Shown here piece by piece: positions 1 through 7,151 of a stretch of DNA of 40,263 nt. Source of the stretch: Gemmatimonas sp. (GTDB lineage: Bacteria > Gemmatimonadota > Gemmatimonadetes > Gemmatimonadales > Gemmatimonadaceae); assembly GCA_011390885.1 (NCBI GenBank), contig JAABRO010000026.1, positions 1 to 40,263 of the forward strand. The letters run 5' to 3'. The notes beneath the pieces are model-generated. The model made no database searches and had not been told where the DNA came from. It was given only the letters and a program-made list of their open reading frames with translations. Each line of letters begins with the position of its first letter. Within the stretch, counting starts at the first letter, position 1. The position numbers and the translations under genes are program-made.

Positions 1-2
1 CG

Positions 3-248
3 GTGCGCGTGCTGGCACCGGCCGACGTTCGTGTCGTCGCGGCGCTGCTTGCTGCACTGCCGTCCCAACGGCTGCGCGACCGCTATCGGCCGGACGAGCT
101 GGAGGCACACGAGATCTACCCGAGCGGCATCTGGCACGACGACGAGGAGGCGACGTTCCGCTGGCTGGCGCTCCACTACGAGGCGCTGCGCACCTTCTAT
201 CGTCAGGCCTCGGCGCGAGGCGACGCGGTGCTGCTCGCGATCACCTGA
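3..248 (+). CDS. DUF1877 (YfbM-like) family protein, C-terminal part
   Basis: This is the last 81 residues of an open frame that enters from the left edge, so the true start lies outside the window. The sequence HEIYPSGIW, followed by an acidic stretch, WLALHY, a short helix (ALRTFYRQA) and a hydrophobic end (AVLLAIT), matches the C-terminal part of the E. coli YfbM/DUF1877 family as I remember it. That family has no established biochemical role. No membrane segment or signal is visible. The gene points towards rpsT, and the strong hairpin at 334-368 lies between their 3' ends and could stop both transcripts. The family call is by recalled similarity; a remote relative is possible. Confidence 0.6.
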   Translation: MRVLAPADVRVVAALLAALPSQRLRDRYRPDELEAHEIYPSGIWHDDEEATFRWLALHYEALRTFYRQASARGDAVLLAIT

Positions 249-333
249 GGCGTCGCGAGCCGTGCCGCGGCGCGTCCTCCGCCAAGACCGCTCCGTCATC
301 GAGGCCGGGGACCCAGCCGGCCGGCAAACGCGA

Positions 334-368
334 AAAGGGCCGGCGTCCATGGAGGACGCCGGCCCTTT
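334..368 (-). terminator. Intrinsic terminator of rpsT
   Basis: A perfect 15-bp inverted repeat (arms 334-348 and 354-368, 5-nt loop) lies 21 nt beyond the rpsT stop codon. On the minus strand the stem is followed by TTTT (the arm's TTT plus one further T at 333). It sits between the converging ends of rpsT and the DUF1877 gene and may work in both directions, although the plus-strand T-run is shorter. Confidence 0.85.
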
Positions 369-389
369 CTGCGTGACTGCGCCGCGAGC

Positions 390-626
390 TTACGCGGTGG
401 CGGCGATGCGGGCGCTCTTCTGGCGCGCCGCGGCGTTGGCGTGGATGAGTCCCTTGCGGGCCGCACGGTCGAGCAGCGAGACCGCCTTCAGCTGCTCGTC
501 GGGCGAGGCCGTGGGCGACTTGCCCTTCTTGAGCGCAGTGCGGAGCGCCGAACGCTGGGCGCGATTGCGCACCGCGGCGGCACGCGACTTCCGCAGATCC
601 TTCTTGGCGGACTTGATATTCGGCAC
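390..626 (-). CDS. rpsT: 30S ribosomal protein S20
   Basis: S20 is a small basic protein that binds 16S rRNA early in assembly of the small subunit. The 78-residue product starts PNIKSAKKDLRKS, the conserved S20 N-terminus, and has the usual Ala/Arg/Lys-rich helices (RNRAQRSALRTALKK, DRAARKGLIHANAA). I chose the GTG at 626 because family members begin directly with PNIKSA; an upstream in-frame extension to 674 would add 16 residues with no family match. The gene stands alone, with its own promoter at 737-765 and terminator at 334-368. This leaves a leader of roughly 100 nt, which is of interest because S20 is autoregulated in E. coli. No strong Shine-Dalgarno is visible before the GTG. Confidence 0.95.
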   Translation of the reverse strand: MPNIKSAKKDLRKSRAAAVRNRAQRSALRTALKKGKSPTASPDEQLKAVSLLDRAARKGLIHANAAARQKSARIAATA

Positions 627-736
627 GGAACGGTCTTGTCTCGAGGGAGAATAGAAGCGCGCGGGTCGGTGCATCGACCAGTCCTGACACAGGCCTCGGC
701 CTGCACGCGGCGCGCGCGGTTCTGGACAGACCAGAG

Positions 737-765
737 AAGCTATCCGGGGCGTGTCGGGCTGTCAA
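737..765 (-). promoter_or_regulatory. Probable sigma-70-type promoter of rpsT
   Basis: On the minus strand TTGACA (765-760) is followed by a 17-nt spacer and TAGCTT (742-737). The -35 box is a perfect consensus. The -10 matches at three of six positions, including the first TA and the last T. The predicted start is near 730, about 100 nt upstream of the rpsT GTG. The leader also holds a 6-bp inverted repeat (690-695 with 698-703). Confidence 0.6.
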
Positions 766-818
766 GGAACGTCGAGCGGTCCCGCCCGCGCCCGCCCTGA
801 GCAACCGAACACACACTT

Positions 819-847
819 TTGACTCAGCGTGGAAATCACGGTAGATT
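819..847 (+). promoter_or_regulatory. Probable sigma-70-type promoter of the M50-scpAB-rlu operon
   Basis: TTGACT (819-824), a 17-nt spacer and TAGATT (842-847) form a good promoter 89 nt before the proposed M50 protease start. The TTG of the -35 box is in frame with the protease and could be mistaken for a start codon. Transcription would begin near 853, so translation must start downstream. The region 627-935 holds no gene; it contains this promoter and the divergent rpsT promoter. Confidence 0.55.
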
Positions 848-850
848 TCC
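831..850 (+). promoter_or_regulatory. Inverted repeat over the -10 box, possible operator
   Basis: GGAAATC (831-837) and GATTTCC (844-850) are perfect 7-bp arms around a 6-nt centre. The right arm covers most of the -10 hexamer at 842-847. An AT-containing palindrome here is conspicuous in so GC-rich a background, and its position is that of a repressor site. No regulator is encoded next to it, so the ligand protein is unknown. Confidence 0.4.
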
Positions 851-935
851 ACAGTTGCTTGCTCGCACGTATTCGATACGTTCGGTTGCCGAATGGTCGC
901 GTCCGCGGGCCCGTCTCCCCTCCATCCGCCCCGCG

Positions 936-1616
936 TTGACCTGGCAACAGCAGTTCATCCTGATCGCGCCCATGCTCCTCTTCTCCATGGTCGCGCACGA
1001 GTACGCCCACGGCTGGGCCGCCCTGCGCCAGGGCGACTCCACGGCCTGGTCGCTCGGGCGGCTCACGTGGAATCCGGTCAAGCACATCGATCCGTTCATG
1101 ACGATCCTGCTGCCGCTCATGCTCGCCTGGGCCGGTGCGCCGATCATCGGGGGCGCCAAGCCGGTCCCGGTCAACCCGCGCAACTATCACAACCTGCGCC
1201 GCGGCGACATCATCGTCTCCCTCGCCGGCGTCACGGCCAACCTGCTCATCGCGCTGGCCTGCGTGCCCGTCGTGATCCTGACCGGCCTGCTCGGCGGCGC
1301 CGTCACCGCGCTCGCCGAACCGCTCGCCGTGCTCCAGCGCATGGCCGTCATGGGGATCTTCCTCAACATGATCCTCGTGGCGTTCAACCTGCTGCCGATC
1401 CCGCCGCTCGACGGCTCCCACGTCTTCAAGTGGCTGCTGCCGCCGCGCCTCGCCTACGCGTACCAGAAGCTCGCCGGCGCCGGCATCCTGGTCCTGCTGT
1501 TCTTCATGTACTTCGTGCCCGGCATCCGGACCGTGGTCGTCGGCCCCGCGCTCTTCGTGCAGTCGCTCGCCGAGCGGTTGTATCTTCCCTTCATGCTCCC
1601 GAACCCCCTCTCGTGA
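936..1616 (+). CDS. Site-2-protease family (M50) zinc metalloprotease, membrane protein
   Basis: This is an integral-membrane metalloprotease of the S2P/M50 type, 226 residues from the chosen start. The zinc motif HEYAH is at residues 21-25 inside the first hydrophobic segment. The second M50 motif, NLLPIPPLDG, with its metal-binding Asp, is at 151-160. Hydrophobic segments lie near 8-22, 52-70, 95-120, 138-155 and 178-195. It resembles the compact bacterial S2P group without PDZ domains; its substrate cannot be told. The start is uncertain. TTG at 936 is preferred because the family domain begins there and because the upstream in-frame TTG at 819 is part of the -35 box. The stop overlaps the scpA start. 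An M50 gene just before scpA is a frequent neighbourhood in bacteria (recalled, not checked). Confidence 0.85.
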   Translation: MTWQQQFILIAPMLLFSMVAHEYAHGWAALRQGDSTAWSLGRLTWNPVKHIDPFMTILLPLMLAWAGAPIIGGAKPVPVNPRNYHNLRRGDIIVSLAGVTANLLIALACVPVVILTGLLGGAVTALAEPLAVLQRMAVMGIFLNMILVAFNLLPIPPLDGSHVFKWLLPPRLAYAYQKLAGAGILVLLFFMYFVPGIRTVVVGPALFVQSLAERLYLPFMLPNPLS

Positions 1617-2362
1617 TCGCGCTCAACTTCCGACCCGCGGACGCGAACGAGCCTTCGTTCGTCGTCGAGCTCGAGCAGTTCTCGGGACCGCTCGACCTGC
1701 TGCTCTCGCTCATCCGCGACGAGCAGGTCGACATCTACGACATCCCGATCGCCCGCATCGCCGAGCAGTTCCTTGCGCGCATCAGCACGCTCGGGCTCGA
1801 CGAGGCCGCCGACTATCTCGAGATGGCCGCTCGGCTCGTGCGCATCAAGGCGCAGATGCTGCTGCCGCGCGCCGAGGGGGAGGAGACCTGGGAGGACCCG
1901 CGCTCCGAACTCGTGCGGCGACTGCTCGAGTACCAGCAGATGCGCGAGGTGGTCGACCTGCTCGAGAAGCGCGGTGAACTGCGCCGCAACCGCTTCGCGC
2001 GCTCGTGGGTGCCGCAGGTGGACATCGCGCCGCCCGTCGCGCCGCTCGTGCTGTCGCTCACCGACCTGCTCGCCGCCGTCGACCGCGTCCTGCGCGTGAC
2101 GAAGGAGCCGACGATGCACGAGGTCGTGCCGCGCTCGCTCGATGTCGCCAGCGCGCTTGGCACGATCCGGCAGATCATCGCCATGCGCCGCCACGCCACG
2201 TGGCGCGACCTCATCGGGCGCGATGCGGAACCGTGGCAGATCCTCTCGGTGCTGCTCGCCATCCTCGAGATGGCCAAGCTCGGTGAACTGCGCGTCGCCC
2301 AGCCGTCCCCGTTCGCCATGGTGGAGATCGAGCGTCGTGACGCCGTTAGCGAAGCTGCTTGA
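1613..2362 (+). CDS. scpA: Segregation and condensation protein A
   Basis: ScpA is the kleisin subunit that bridges the heads of the SMC dimer and, with ScpB, drives chromosome condensation and segregation. The 249-residue product has the N-terminal kleisin signature (FSGPLDLLLSLIRDEQVDIY around residues 22-41, then ADYLEMAARLVRIKAQMLLP) and a C-terminal winged-helix region (TWRDLIGRDAEPWQILSVLL, then LEMAKLGELRVAQ). The GTG at 1613 overlaps the TGA of the protease gene by 4 nt, and the scpB start lies 26 nt inside its 3' end, which indicates translational coupling of the three genes. An open frame continues upstream in the same phase to 893, but that part has no kleisin similarity and lies antiparallel in frame to the protease gene. 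Confidence 0.95.
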   Translation: MIALNFRPADANEPSFVVELEQFSGPLDLLLSLIRDEQVDIYDIPIARIAEQFLARISTLGLDEAADYLEMAARLVRIKAQMLLPRAEGEETWEDPRSELVRRLLEYQQMREVVDLLEKRGELRRNRFARSWVPQVDIAPPVAPLVLSLTDLLAAVDRVLRVTKEPTMHEVVPRSLDVASALGTIRQIIAMRRHATWRDLIGRDAEPWQILSVLLAILEMAKLGELRVAQPSPFAMVEIERRDAVSEAA

Positions 2363-3149
2363 AGCGGCGCTCTTCGCGAGCCCCCGCCCGATCCCGTTCG
2401 ACGCCCTCGCGACCCTCGACCCCGAGGCGTCGCCGGCCGCGCTGTCCTCGGCGCTCGACGAGCTGCGTGAGCACTACGACGTGGACGGTCACGGCGTGGA
2501 GCTCGTGGAGCAGGGCGGGGGCTGGCAGATCCTCACCCGTCCGGAGTACACCGAGGCGATCGAGCGCGCGCAGGTGTCGGTGCGGCCGCAGCGACTCTCG
2601 GCCGCCTCGCTCGAGACGCTCGCGATCATCGCCTACCGGCAGCCGATCGGGCGCGCCGAGGTGGAGGAGATCCGCGGCGTGGCCGTGGGCTCCGTGCTCA
2701 AGTCGCTGCACGAGCGCAACCTCATCGACATCGTGGGGCGCAGCGAAGGCATCGGCCGGCCGCTGCTGTACGGCACGACGCCGCTCTTCCTCGAGCAGTT
2801 CGGCCTGCGCCATCTCGAGGAGCTGCCGCGCGCCGACGAGCTCGCCATCGCCCTGCGCGGCGCGGGTGGCCTCGTGAGCGCGCCCGTGGAGCCGCCGCCG
2901 CCGCTGCTGCCGCTGGGCGAGGGGCTGGTGACGCCGCCCGCACCCGACACCACGGTGGGCGACGTGGAACCCGACGCCGAGGTGGTCACGGCGATGCCGC
3001 AGGCCGAGTCGGTCGAAGCCCCCGGTGACGACGACGCCCTGGCGGCGGAGCCCGACGCATCCGAGCCCGTCGCATTCGAGTCCGACGTATCCGACGAGTC
3101 GCCGTACGCCTCGGCCGACGGGCACGACGCACCGGCGCGCGCTGAATGA
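2337..3149 (+). CDS. scpB: Segregation and condensation protein B
   Basis: ScpB is the paired winged-helix partner of ScpA in the SMC condensin. Residues 1 to about 180 show the two winged-helix domains, with the family core ETLAIIAYRQPIGRAEVEEI followed by GVAVGSVLKSLHERNLI and GRPLLYGTT. After about residue 185 comes an unusual tail of 80-odd residues that is rich in Pro, Glu, Asp and Ala and looks disordered. The usual ScpB is close to 200 residues, so at 270 this one is extended by that tail. The GTG at 2337 lies 26 nt inside scpA. The stop overlaps the ATG of the pseudouridine synthase gene (ATGA). Confidence 0.94.
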   Translation: MTPLAKLLEAALFASPRPIPFDALATLDPEASPAALSSALDELREHYDVDGHGVELVEQGGGWQILTRPEYTEAIERAQVSVRPQRLSAASLETLAIIAYRQPIGRAEVEEIRGVAVGSVLKSLHERNLIDIVGRSEGIGRPLLYGTTPLFLEQFGLRHLEELPRADELAIALRGAGGLVSAPVEPPPPLLPLGEGLVTPPAPDTTVGDVEPDAEVVTAMPQAESVEAPGDDDALAAEPDASEPVAFESDVSDESPYASADGHDAPARAE

Positions 3150-3964
3150 CGGGGCGCGGACGTCCGCCCCGTCGCTCGACATCGGGTCGTCGTGGCCCGT
3201 CGGCCCCGCGCGATCCGTACACCACGCCCGCGTCCCCCGACGCGGCCGAACCCATGCGCATCCAGCGCGCCCTCGCGCGCGCGGGCATCGCGTCGCGGCG
3301 TGAGGCCGATCGGCTGGTCGCCGAGGGGCGTGTGTTCGTGAACGGCGCGCTCGCGCTCACGGGGCAGGTCGTCGATCCGGCGCGCGACACGATCACCGTG
3401 GACGGCAAGCCGGTGCGCGCCGCGCGTACGAGCACCACCTGGATCGTGCTGCACAAGCCCGCGGGCGTCATGACCACGCGCACCGATCCGCAGGGGCGGC
3501 CCACCGTGTTCGACCTCGTCGATCCGGTGCCGGGACTGGTGTACGTGGGACGGCTCGACTTCCTCACGGAAGGGCTGCTGCTGCTCACCACCGATGGACA
3601 GGCCGCGCACCGGCTCACGCACCCGAGCCGAGAGGTCGAGCGCACGTACGTGGCCGTGGTGCGGGGCGACGCGGCCACGGCGGCGCGCATTGCGCGCGGT
3701 GGCGTGGAGCTCGACGATGGACTCGTCGAGCCCGTGTCGGTGCGGGCCGATCCGCTGGGCGACCGGCGCTGGGCCTTCGAGATCACGCTGGTGGACGGGC
3801 GGACGCGCGAGGTGCGCCGCCTCTGCGAAGCGCTTGGCCTCACCGTCGAGCGGCTGGTGCGCACGCGCTACGGCCCGGTGGAACTCGGCGAGCTGCCCGC
3901 CGGTGAGACCCGGCCACTCACGCCGCGCGAGCGATCCGTGATCGAGGCGCTCAGTCACGCGTGA
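3146..3964 (+). CDS. RluB/RsuA-family rRNA pseudouridine synthase
   Basis: This enzyme converts specific uridines in rRNA to pseudouridine. It has an S4 RNA-binding domain at about residues 37-95 (RIQRALARAGIASRREADRL) followed by the RsuA/RluB-type catalytic domain. The catalytic Asp138 lies in GRLDFLTEGLLLLT, with LHKPAGVMTT before it and GRTREVRRL after it. The first 36 residues are basic, Pro/Arg-rich and probably disordered, and an alternative ATG at 3254 would begin the protein directly at the S4 domain. I kept 3146 because it forms an ATGA overlap with scpB. A pseudouridine synthase next to scpA-scpB is a common arrangement and favours RluB, but RluE/RsuA specificity cannot be excluded from sequence alone. 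Confidence 0.92.
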   Translation: MTGRGRPPRRSTSGRRGPSAPRDPYTTPASPDAAEPMRIQRALARAGIASRREADRLVAEGRVFVNGALALTGQVVDPARDTITVDGKPVRAARTSTTWIVLHKPAGVMTTRTDPQGRPTVFDLVDPVPGLVYVGRLDFLTEGLLLLTTDGQAAHRLTHPSREVERTYVAVVRGDAATAARIARGGVELDDGLVEPVSVRADPLGDRRWAFEITLVDGRTREVRRLCEALGLTVERLVRTRYGPVELGELPAGETRPLTPRERSVIEALSHA

Positions 3965-3966
3965 CC

Positions 3967-3988
3967 GGCGCGCCGGGTGAGGCGCGCC
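3967..3988 (+). other. GC-rich hairpin just after the pseudouridine synthase stop
   Basis: Two copies of the self-complementary octamer GGCGCGCC (3967-3974 and 3981-3988) flank 6 nt and can form an 8-bp stem starting 2 nt after the stop codon. No T-run follows, so it is not a classical intrinsic terminator. It may protect the 3' end or be a chance product of high GC. Confidence 0.3.
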
Positions 3989-4061
3989 AAGCGGTGCGCG
4001 CGCCCGCTCCGCTGGGCGGGGTGAACGGCGCGCGCCGCATGCGGGTATTGTGAAGAGCATC

Positions 4062-4091
4062 GGCGACGCGGGCAGTGTGGGCTGCGTCGCC
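4062..4091 (+). promoter_or_regulatory. Stem-loop in the leader of the moxR-bat operon
   Basis: GGCGACGC (4062-4069) pairs perfectly with GCGTCGCC (4084-4091) around a 14-nt loop. A T-rich stretch (4097-4106) follows after a few bases, then GGAG at 4108-4111 and the moxR TTG. A weak -10-like TATTGT lies at 4046-4051 with no convincing -35. The structure could be a leader hairpin, an attenuator, or the terminator of the preceding operon. The rest of 3965-4120 shows only GC-rich sequence. Confidence 0.35.
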
Positions 4092-4120
4092 TCCGGGTTT
4101 CCTTTTCGGAGTCGCGACCG

Positions 4121-5140
4121 TTGACCGTTCCCGTCCCCTCGAGCGCGCCAGGCGCGTCCCCCGCCGCCCCGTCGTCCGCCCATGCCGGCGCCGACGCGCA
4201 GATGGTGCAGGCGGTGCTGCACGAGGTCGCCCGGCGCATCGTCGGCCAGGAGTACCTCGTCGAGCGGCTGCTCATCAGCCTGCTCACGGGCGGCCACGTG
4301 CTCCTCGAGGGCGTGCCCGGACTCGCCAAGACGCTCACGGTGCGCACGCTCGCCGAGACGGTGCACACCACCTTCCAGCGCATCCAGTTCACTCCCGACC
4401 TCCTGCCGGCCGACGTGATCGGCACGCAGATCTTCGACCAGGGGAGCGGCGAGTTCCGCGTCAAGCACGGGCCGATCTTCGCGAACATCATCCTCGCCGA
4501 CGAGATCAATCGCGCGCCGGCCAAGGTGCAGGCGGCGCTGCTCGAGGCGATGCAGGAGAAGCAGGTCACGATCGGCGGCACCACGTATCCGCTCGCCGAG
4601 CCGTTCCTGGTGCTGGCCACGCAGAATCCGATCGAGCAGGAGGGCACGTACCCGCTGCCCGAGGCCCAGGTGGACCGCTTCATGTTCAAGCTGCGGGTGG
4701 GGTACCCGAGCCGCGCGGAGGAGAAGGAGATCCTGCGGCGCATGGCCAGCGGCGTGAGCATTCCCGTGCACGCGGTGGCCACGCCGCAGCAGCTGCTCGA
4801 GGCCCGTCGGCGCATTGCCGACCTGTACATGGATGACCGGCTCGTGGACTACATCGTGGAGTTGGTGCACGCCACGCGGCACCCCAAGGATGTCGGTCTC
4901 GCCGACCTCGTGCCGCTCGTCGAGTTCGGTGCGTCGCCGCGCGCCACGATCGCGCTCGGGCAGGCCTCGCGCGCGCATGCGTTCCTGCGCGGGCGCAGTT
5001 TCGTCACGCCGGACGACGTGAAGGCGATCGCGCCGGACGTGCTGCGGCACCGCGTGCTCACCACGTTCGAGGCCGACGCCGAGGGCGTCACGACCGACGC
5101 CATCGTCACCCGCATTCTCGGGCGCGTCGAGGCGCCGTGA
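4121..5140 (+). CDS. MoxR-family AAA+ ATPase
   Basis: MoxR proteins are AAA+ chaperone-like ATPases that act with von Willebrand A proteins. The Walker A motif GVPGLAKT is at residues 64-71, Walker B IILADE with the following INRAP at 123-132, and the sensor-like ATQNPIEQEGTYPLPEAQ further on. These are hallmarks of the family. The 339-residue length is normal apart from a short Ala/Pro-rich N-terminus. The TTG start is supported by GGAG at 4108-4111, 9 nt upstream. It heads the Bat block, and its stop overlaps the start of the DUF58 gene (GTGA), as is usual for these pairs. The target of remodelling is presumably one of the VWA proteins encoded downstream. Confidence 0.95.
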   Translation: MTVPVPSSAPGASPAAPSSAHAGADAQMVQAVLHEVARRIVGQEYLVERLLISLLTGGHVLLEGVPGLAKTLTVRTLAETVHTTFQRIQFTPDLLPADVIGTQIFDQGSGEFRVKHGPIFANIILADEINRAPAKVQAALLEAMQEKQVTIGGTTYPLAEPFLVLATQNPIEQEGTYPLPEAQVDRFMFKLRVGYPSRAEEKEILRRMASGVSIPVHAVATPQQLLEARRRIADLYMDDRLVDYIVELVHATRHPKDVGLADLVPLVEFGASPRATIALGQASRAHAFLRGRSFVTPDDVKAIAPDVLRHRVLTTFEADAEGVTTDAIVTRILGRVEAP

Positions 5141-6075
5141 GCCTGCCCGCCACGGTGCCCGCCGACGTGTTGCGGCAGGTGCGGCGCCTGGAGCTCCGGA
5201 CCCGTCGCCTCGTGGACTCCCGCTTCGCCGGCGACTATCGCTCGCTCTTCAAGGGGCAGGGGATGGAGTTCGCCGAGGTGCGCGAGTACCAGCCGGGCGA
5301 CGAGGTGCGCACCATCGACTGGAACGTCTCGGCGCGCATGGGGCGGCCGTTCGTCAAGCGCTACGTGGAAGAGCGCGAGCTCACGGTGATGCTGGCGCTC
5401 GACCTGTCCGGCTCGTCGCAGTTCGGCAGCGTCGCGCGCTCCAAGCGCGAGCTCGTGTCCGAACTCGCGGCCGTGCTCGCCCTGGCTGCAGTGCGCAACA
5501 ACGACCGCATCGGGCTGCTCTGCTTCAGCGATCGGGTCGAGCACGCCGTGCCGCCGCGCAAGGGACGCCGCCATGCGCTGCGGCTCGTGCGCGACCTGCT
5601 CTCGGTGGAGCCGGTCGGCACGGGCACCGCGTTCGCACCGGCGCTCGAACGGCTCGGGCGCCTGTTGCCGCATCGCTCCGTGGTGTTCGTCTGCTCCGAC
5701 TTTCTCGGGCCCGATCTCGAGCGGCCGCTCTCGCATCTCGCCCAGCGGCATGACGTGATCGCCGTGACCGTCGAGGACCCGGCGGAGCAGCGGCTGCCCG
5801 ACGTGGGGGTGGCGCGCCTCACCGATCCGGAGTCGGGGGAGGTGGTGGAGGTGGACACGAGCGATCCCGAGGTGCGCGCGTGGTTCGCGGCGCAGGTCGA
5901 GGCCGAAGGGCGCGCACGGCAGTCGCTCTTCGCGCGCCTCGGCATCGACGAGGTCGTCGTGCGCACCGATTCCGGCTACGTGGAGCCGCTGCTGCGCTTC
6001 TTCCAGGCGCGGGCGCGTCGGGCGCACGGGGCGGTGCGCACCGCACCGCGTACTGGAGCGGGGAGCGCGGCGTGA
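5137..6075 (+). CDS. DUF58 / VWA-like domain protein of the Bat locus
   Basis: DUF58 proteins accompany MoxR ATPases in aerotolerance (Bat) loci. The family core YQPGDEVRTIDWNVSARMG is at residues 51-69, closely followed by a VWA-type fold with an intact metal-ion-dependent adhesion site, DLSGS (Asp89, Ser91, Ser93), after LALD. No membrane segment is visible, so this is the soluble, cytoplasmic type of DUF58 protein. At 312 residues the length is usual. It overlaps moxR at its start and the next gene at its stop by 4 nt each. A metal-dependent protein contact role is inferred from the motif. The exact function of DUF58 is unknown. Confidence 0.93.
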   Translation: MSLPATVPADVLRQVRRLELRTRRLVDSRFAGDYRSLFKGQGMEFAEVREYQPGDEVRTIDWNVSARMGRPFVKRYVEERELTVMLALDLSGSSQFGSVARSKRELVSELAAVLALAAVRNNDRIGLLCFSDRVEHAVPPRKGRRHALRLVRDLLSVEPVGTGTAFAPALERLGRLLPHRSVVFVCSDFLGPDLERPLSHLAQRHDVIAVTVEDPAEQRLPDVGVARLTDPESGEVVEVDTSDPEVRAWFAAQVEAEGRARQSLFARLGIDEVVVRTDSGYVEPLLRFFQARARRAHGAVRTAPRTGAGSAA

Positions 6076-7151
6076 GCGGTCGCGCGGTGACCGGAGCGTC
6101 TGCGCTCGCGCTGCTGCTCGTGGCGGGCGCGCCGCCGTTCACGACGGGGCTTGGCGCACAGGCCGTGTCGCCGCCGGCCGTGCAGGCCGGCGTGAGCGTG
6201 CGCCCGGACACGGTCACCGTTGGCGATCCCTTCACCATCGCCGTGCGGGTGCGTGTGCCGCGCGATGCGCGGGTGGTGTGGCCCTCGATCGCCGATTCCA
6301 CCGCCGACATTGCGCCGCGTGCGCCCATGGTGCGGCGCGACGTGGACGTCGCGGACAGCGGGCGAGGCGCATTCCGTGACGAACTCGCGGAGTTCGTGGT
6401 CGCGGCGTGGGACACCGGTCAGCTCGCCACCGACTGGCCGCCGGTGCTGGTCGTCGTCGGCAACGACACGGTGCCGGTGCGGCTGGCCGATGCGCGTGTG
6501 TACGTGCGCAGCGTGCTCAGCGCCGACACGGCGGAGCATGTGCCGCGTCCCGCCAAGCCGCCCTTCCCGCAGACGGCACCGTGGTGGGAGCGCTGGTGGC
6601 CCGCGCTGCTGCTGCTCGCGGCCCTGGCCGCGCTCGCGTGGTGGCGTCGCCGGCGCCGGCAGGCGCCGATGACCGCCGCGATGCCCTCGCCCCTCGGGCC
6701 GTACGAGCACGCCCTGCACGCCTTCGAGCGACTCGAGCGCCTCGCGCTCACCGACGCCGGCGAGCCGGGACGCGCCGTCACGCTGTCGCTCGACATCCTG
6801 CGCGGCTACCTCGTGTCGCGACAGCCCCGCGTGTCGCTCGCGCAGACCAGCGCGGAACTGCTGGCGGTCGTGGGAGAGGACGCGCGAGTGCCGGTGCCCG
6901 AACTCGTGCATCTCCTCGTGGCCGCCGACGCCGTGAAATACGCGCGACGCGCGCTCGACGCCACCGATGCGCACACGCTGTTGCGTGACGCGCGGCGGCT
7001 GGTGGAGGAGATCGAGCGGCGCGACCGCGAACAGCGCGCGAGCGAGGAGCGTGCCCGTGAGGACGCCGCGCGCCGCGCGCGAGACGGCACGAACGGGGAT
7101 GCGCCCACGGATGGTGGCGCCGCCTCGCGCGAGCCGGCGGGGGTCGCATGA
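6072..7151 (+). CDS. Bat-locus single-pass membrane protein (BatD/DUF4381-like)
   Basis: The 359-residue product has a signal peptide (residues 1-30, ending GLGAQA) and a beta-rich periplasmic region (about 35-160) that begins like BatD domains (VRPDTVTVGDPFTIAVRVRV). One membrane segment follows at about 175-192 (WWPALLLLAALAALAWW), then a basic stop-transfer stretch and a cytoplasmic helical region that ends in a charged, Glu/Arg-rich tail. A gene of this shape commonly sits between the DUF58 and the first VWA gene in Bat operons, where it is called hypothetical or DUF4381. It overlaps both neighbours by 4 nt. It probably contributes a periplasmic contact surface to the VWA complex. I cannot name a molecular activity. 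Confidence 0.75.
   Translation: MSGRAVTGASALALLLVAGAPPFTTGLGAQAVSPPAVQAGVSVRPDTVTVGDPFTIAVRVRVPRDARVVWPSIADSTADIAPRAPMVRRDVDVADSGRGAFRDELAEFVVAAWDTGQLATDWPPVLVVVGNDTVPVRLADARVYVRSVLSADTAEHVPRPAKPPFPQTAPWWERWWPALLLLAALAALAWWRRRRRQAPMTAAMPSPLGPYEHALHAFERLERLALTDAGEPGRAVTLSLDILRGYLVSRQPRVSLAQTSAELLAVVGEDARVPVPELVHLLVAADAVKYARRALDATDAHTLLRDARRLVEEIERRDREQRASEERAREDAARRARDGTNGDAPTDGGAASREPAGVA

Noticed and set aside
249-389. tRNA or small RNA between the DUF1877 gene and rpsT
   Set aside because: The only structure is the terminator hairpin at 334-368. No cloverleaf arms or T-loop consensus could be found.
893-1612. Upstream in-frame extension of scpA over the M50 protease gene
   Set aside because: The translated part is Arg/Pro/His-rich noise in another frame of the protease gene. 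ScpA similarity begins only at the GTG at 1613.
3965-4120. Possible small RNA or attachment site between the rlu gene and moxR
   Set aside because: Only GC-rich palindromes and one leader hairpin are visible. No tRNA-like fold, flanking repeats or mobile genes support such a call.
2633-5050. Open frame of about 800 codons on the minus strand opposite scpB, the pseudouridine synthase gene and moxR
   Set aside because: It spans two operons and the leader region antisense to conserved genes, and shows only repetitive Arg/His-rich sequence.
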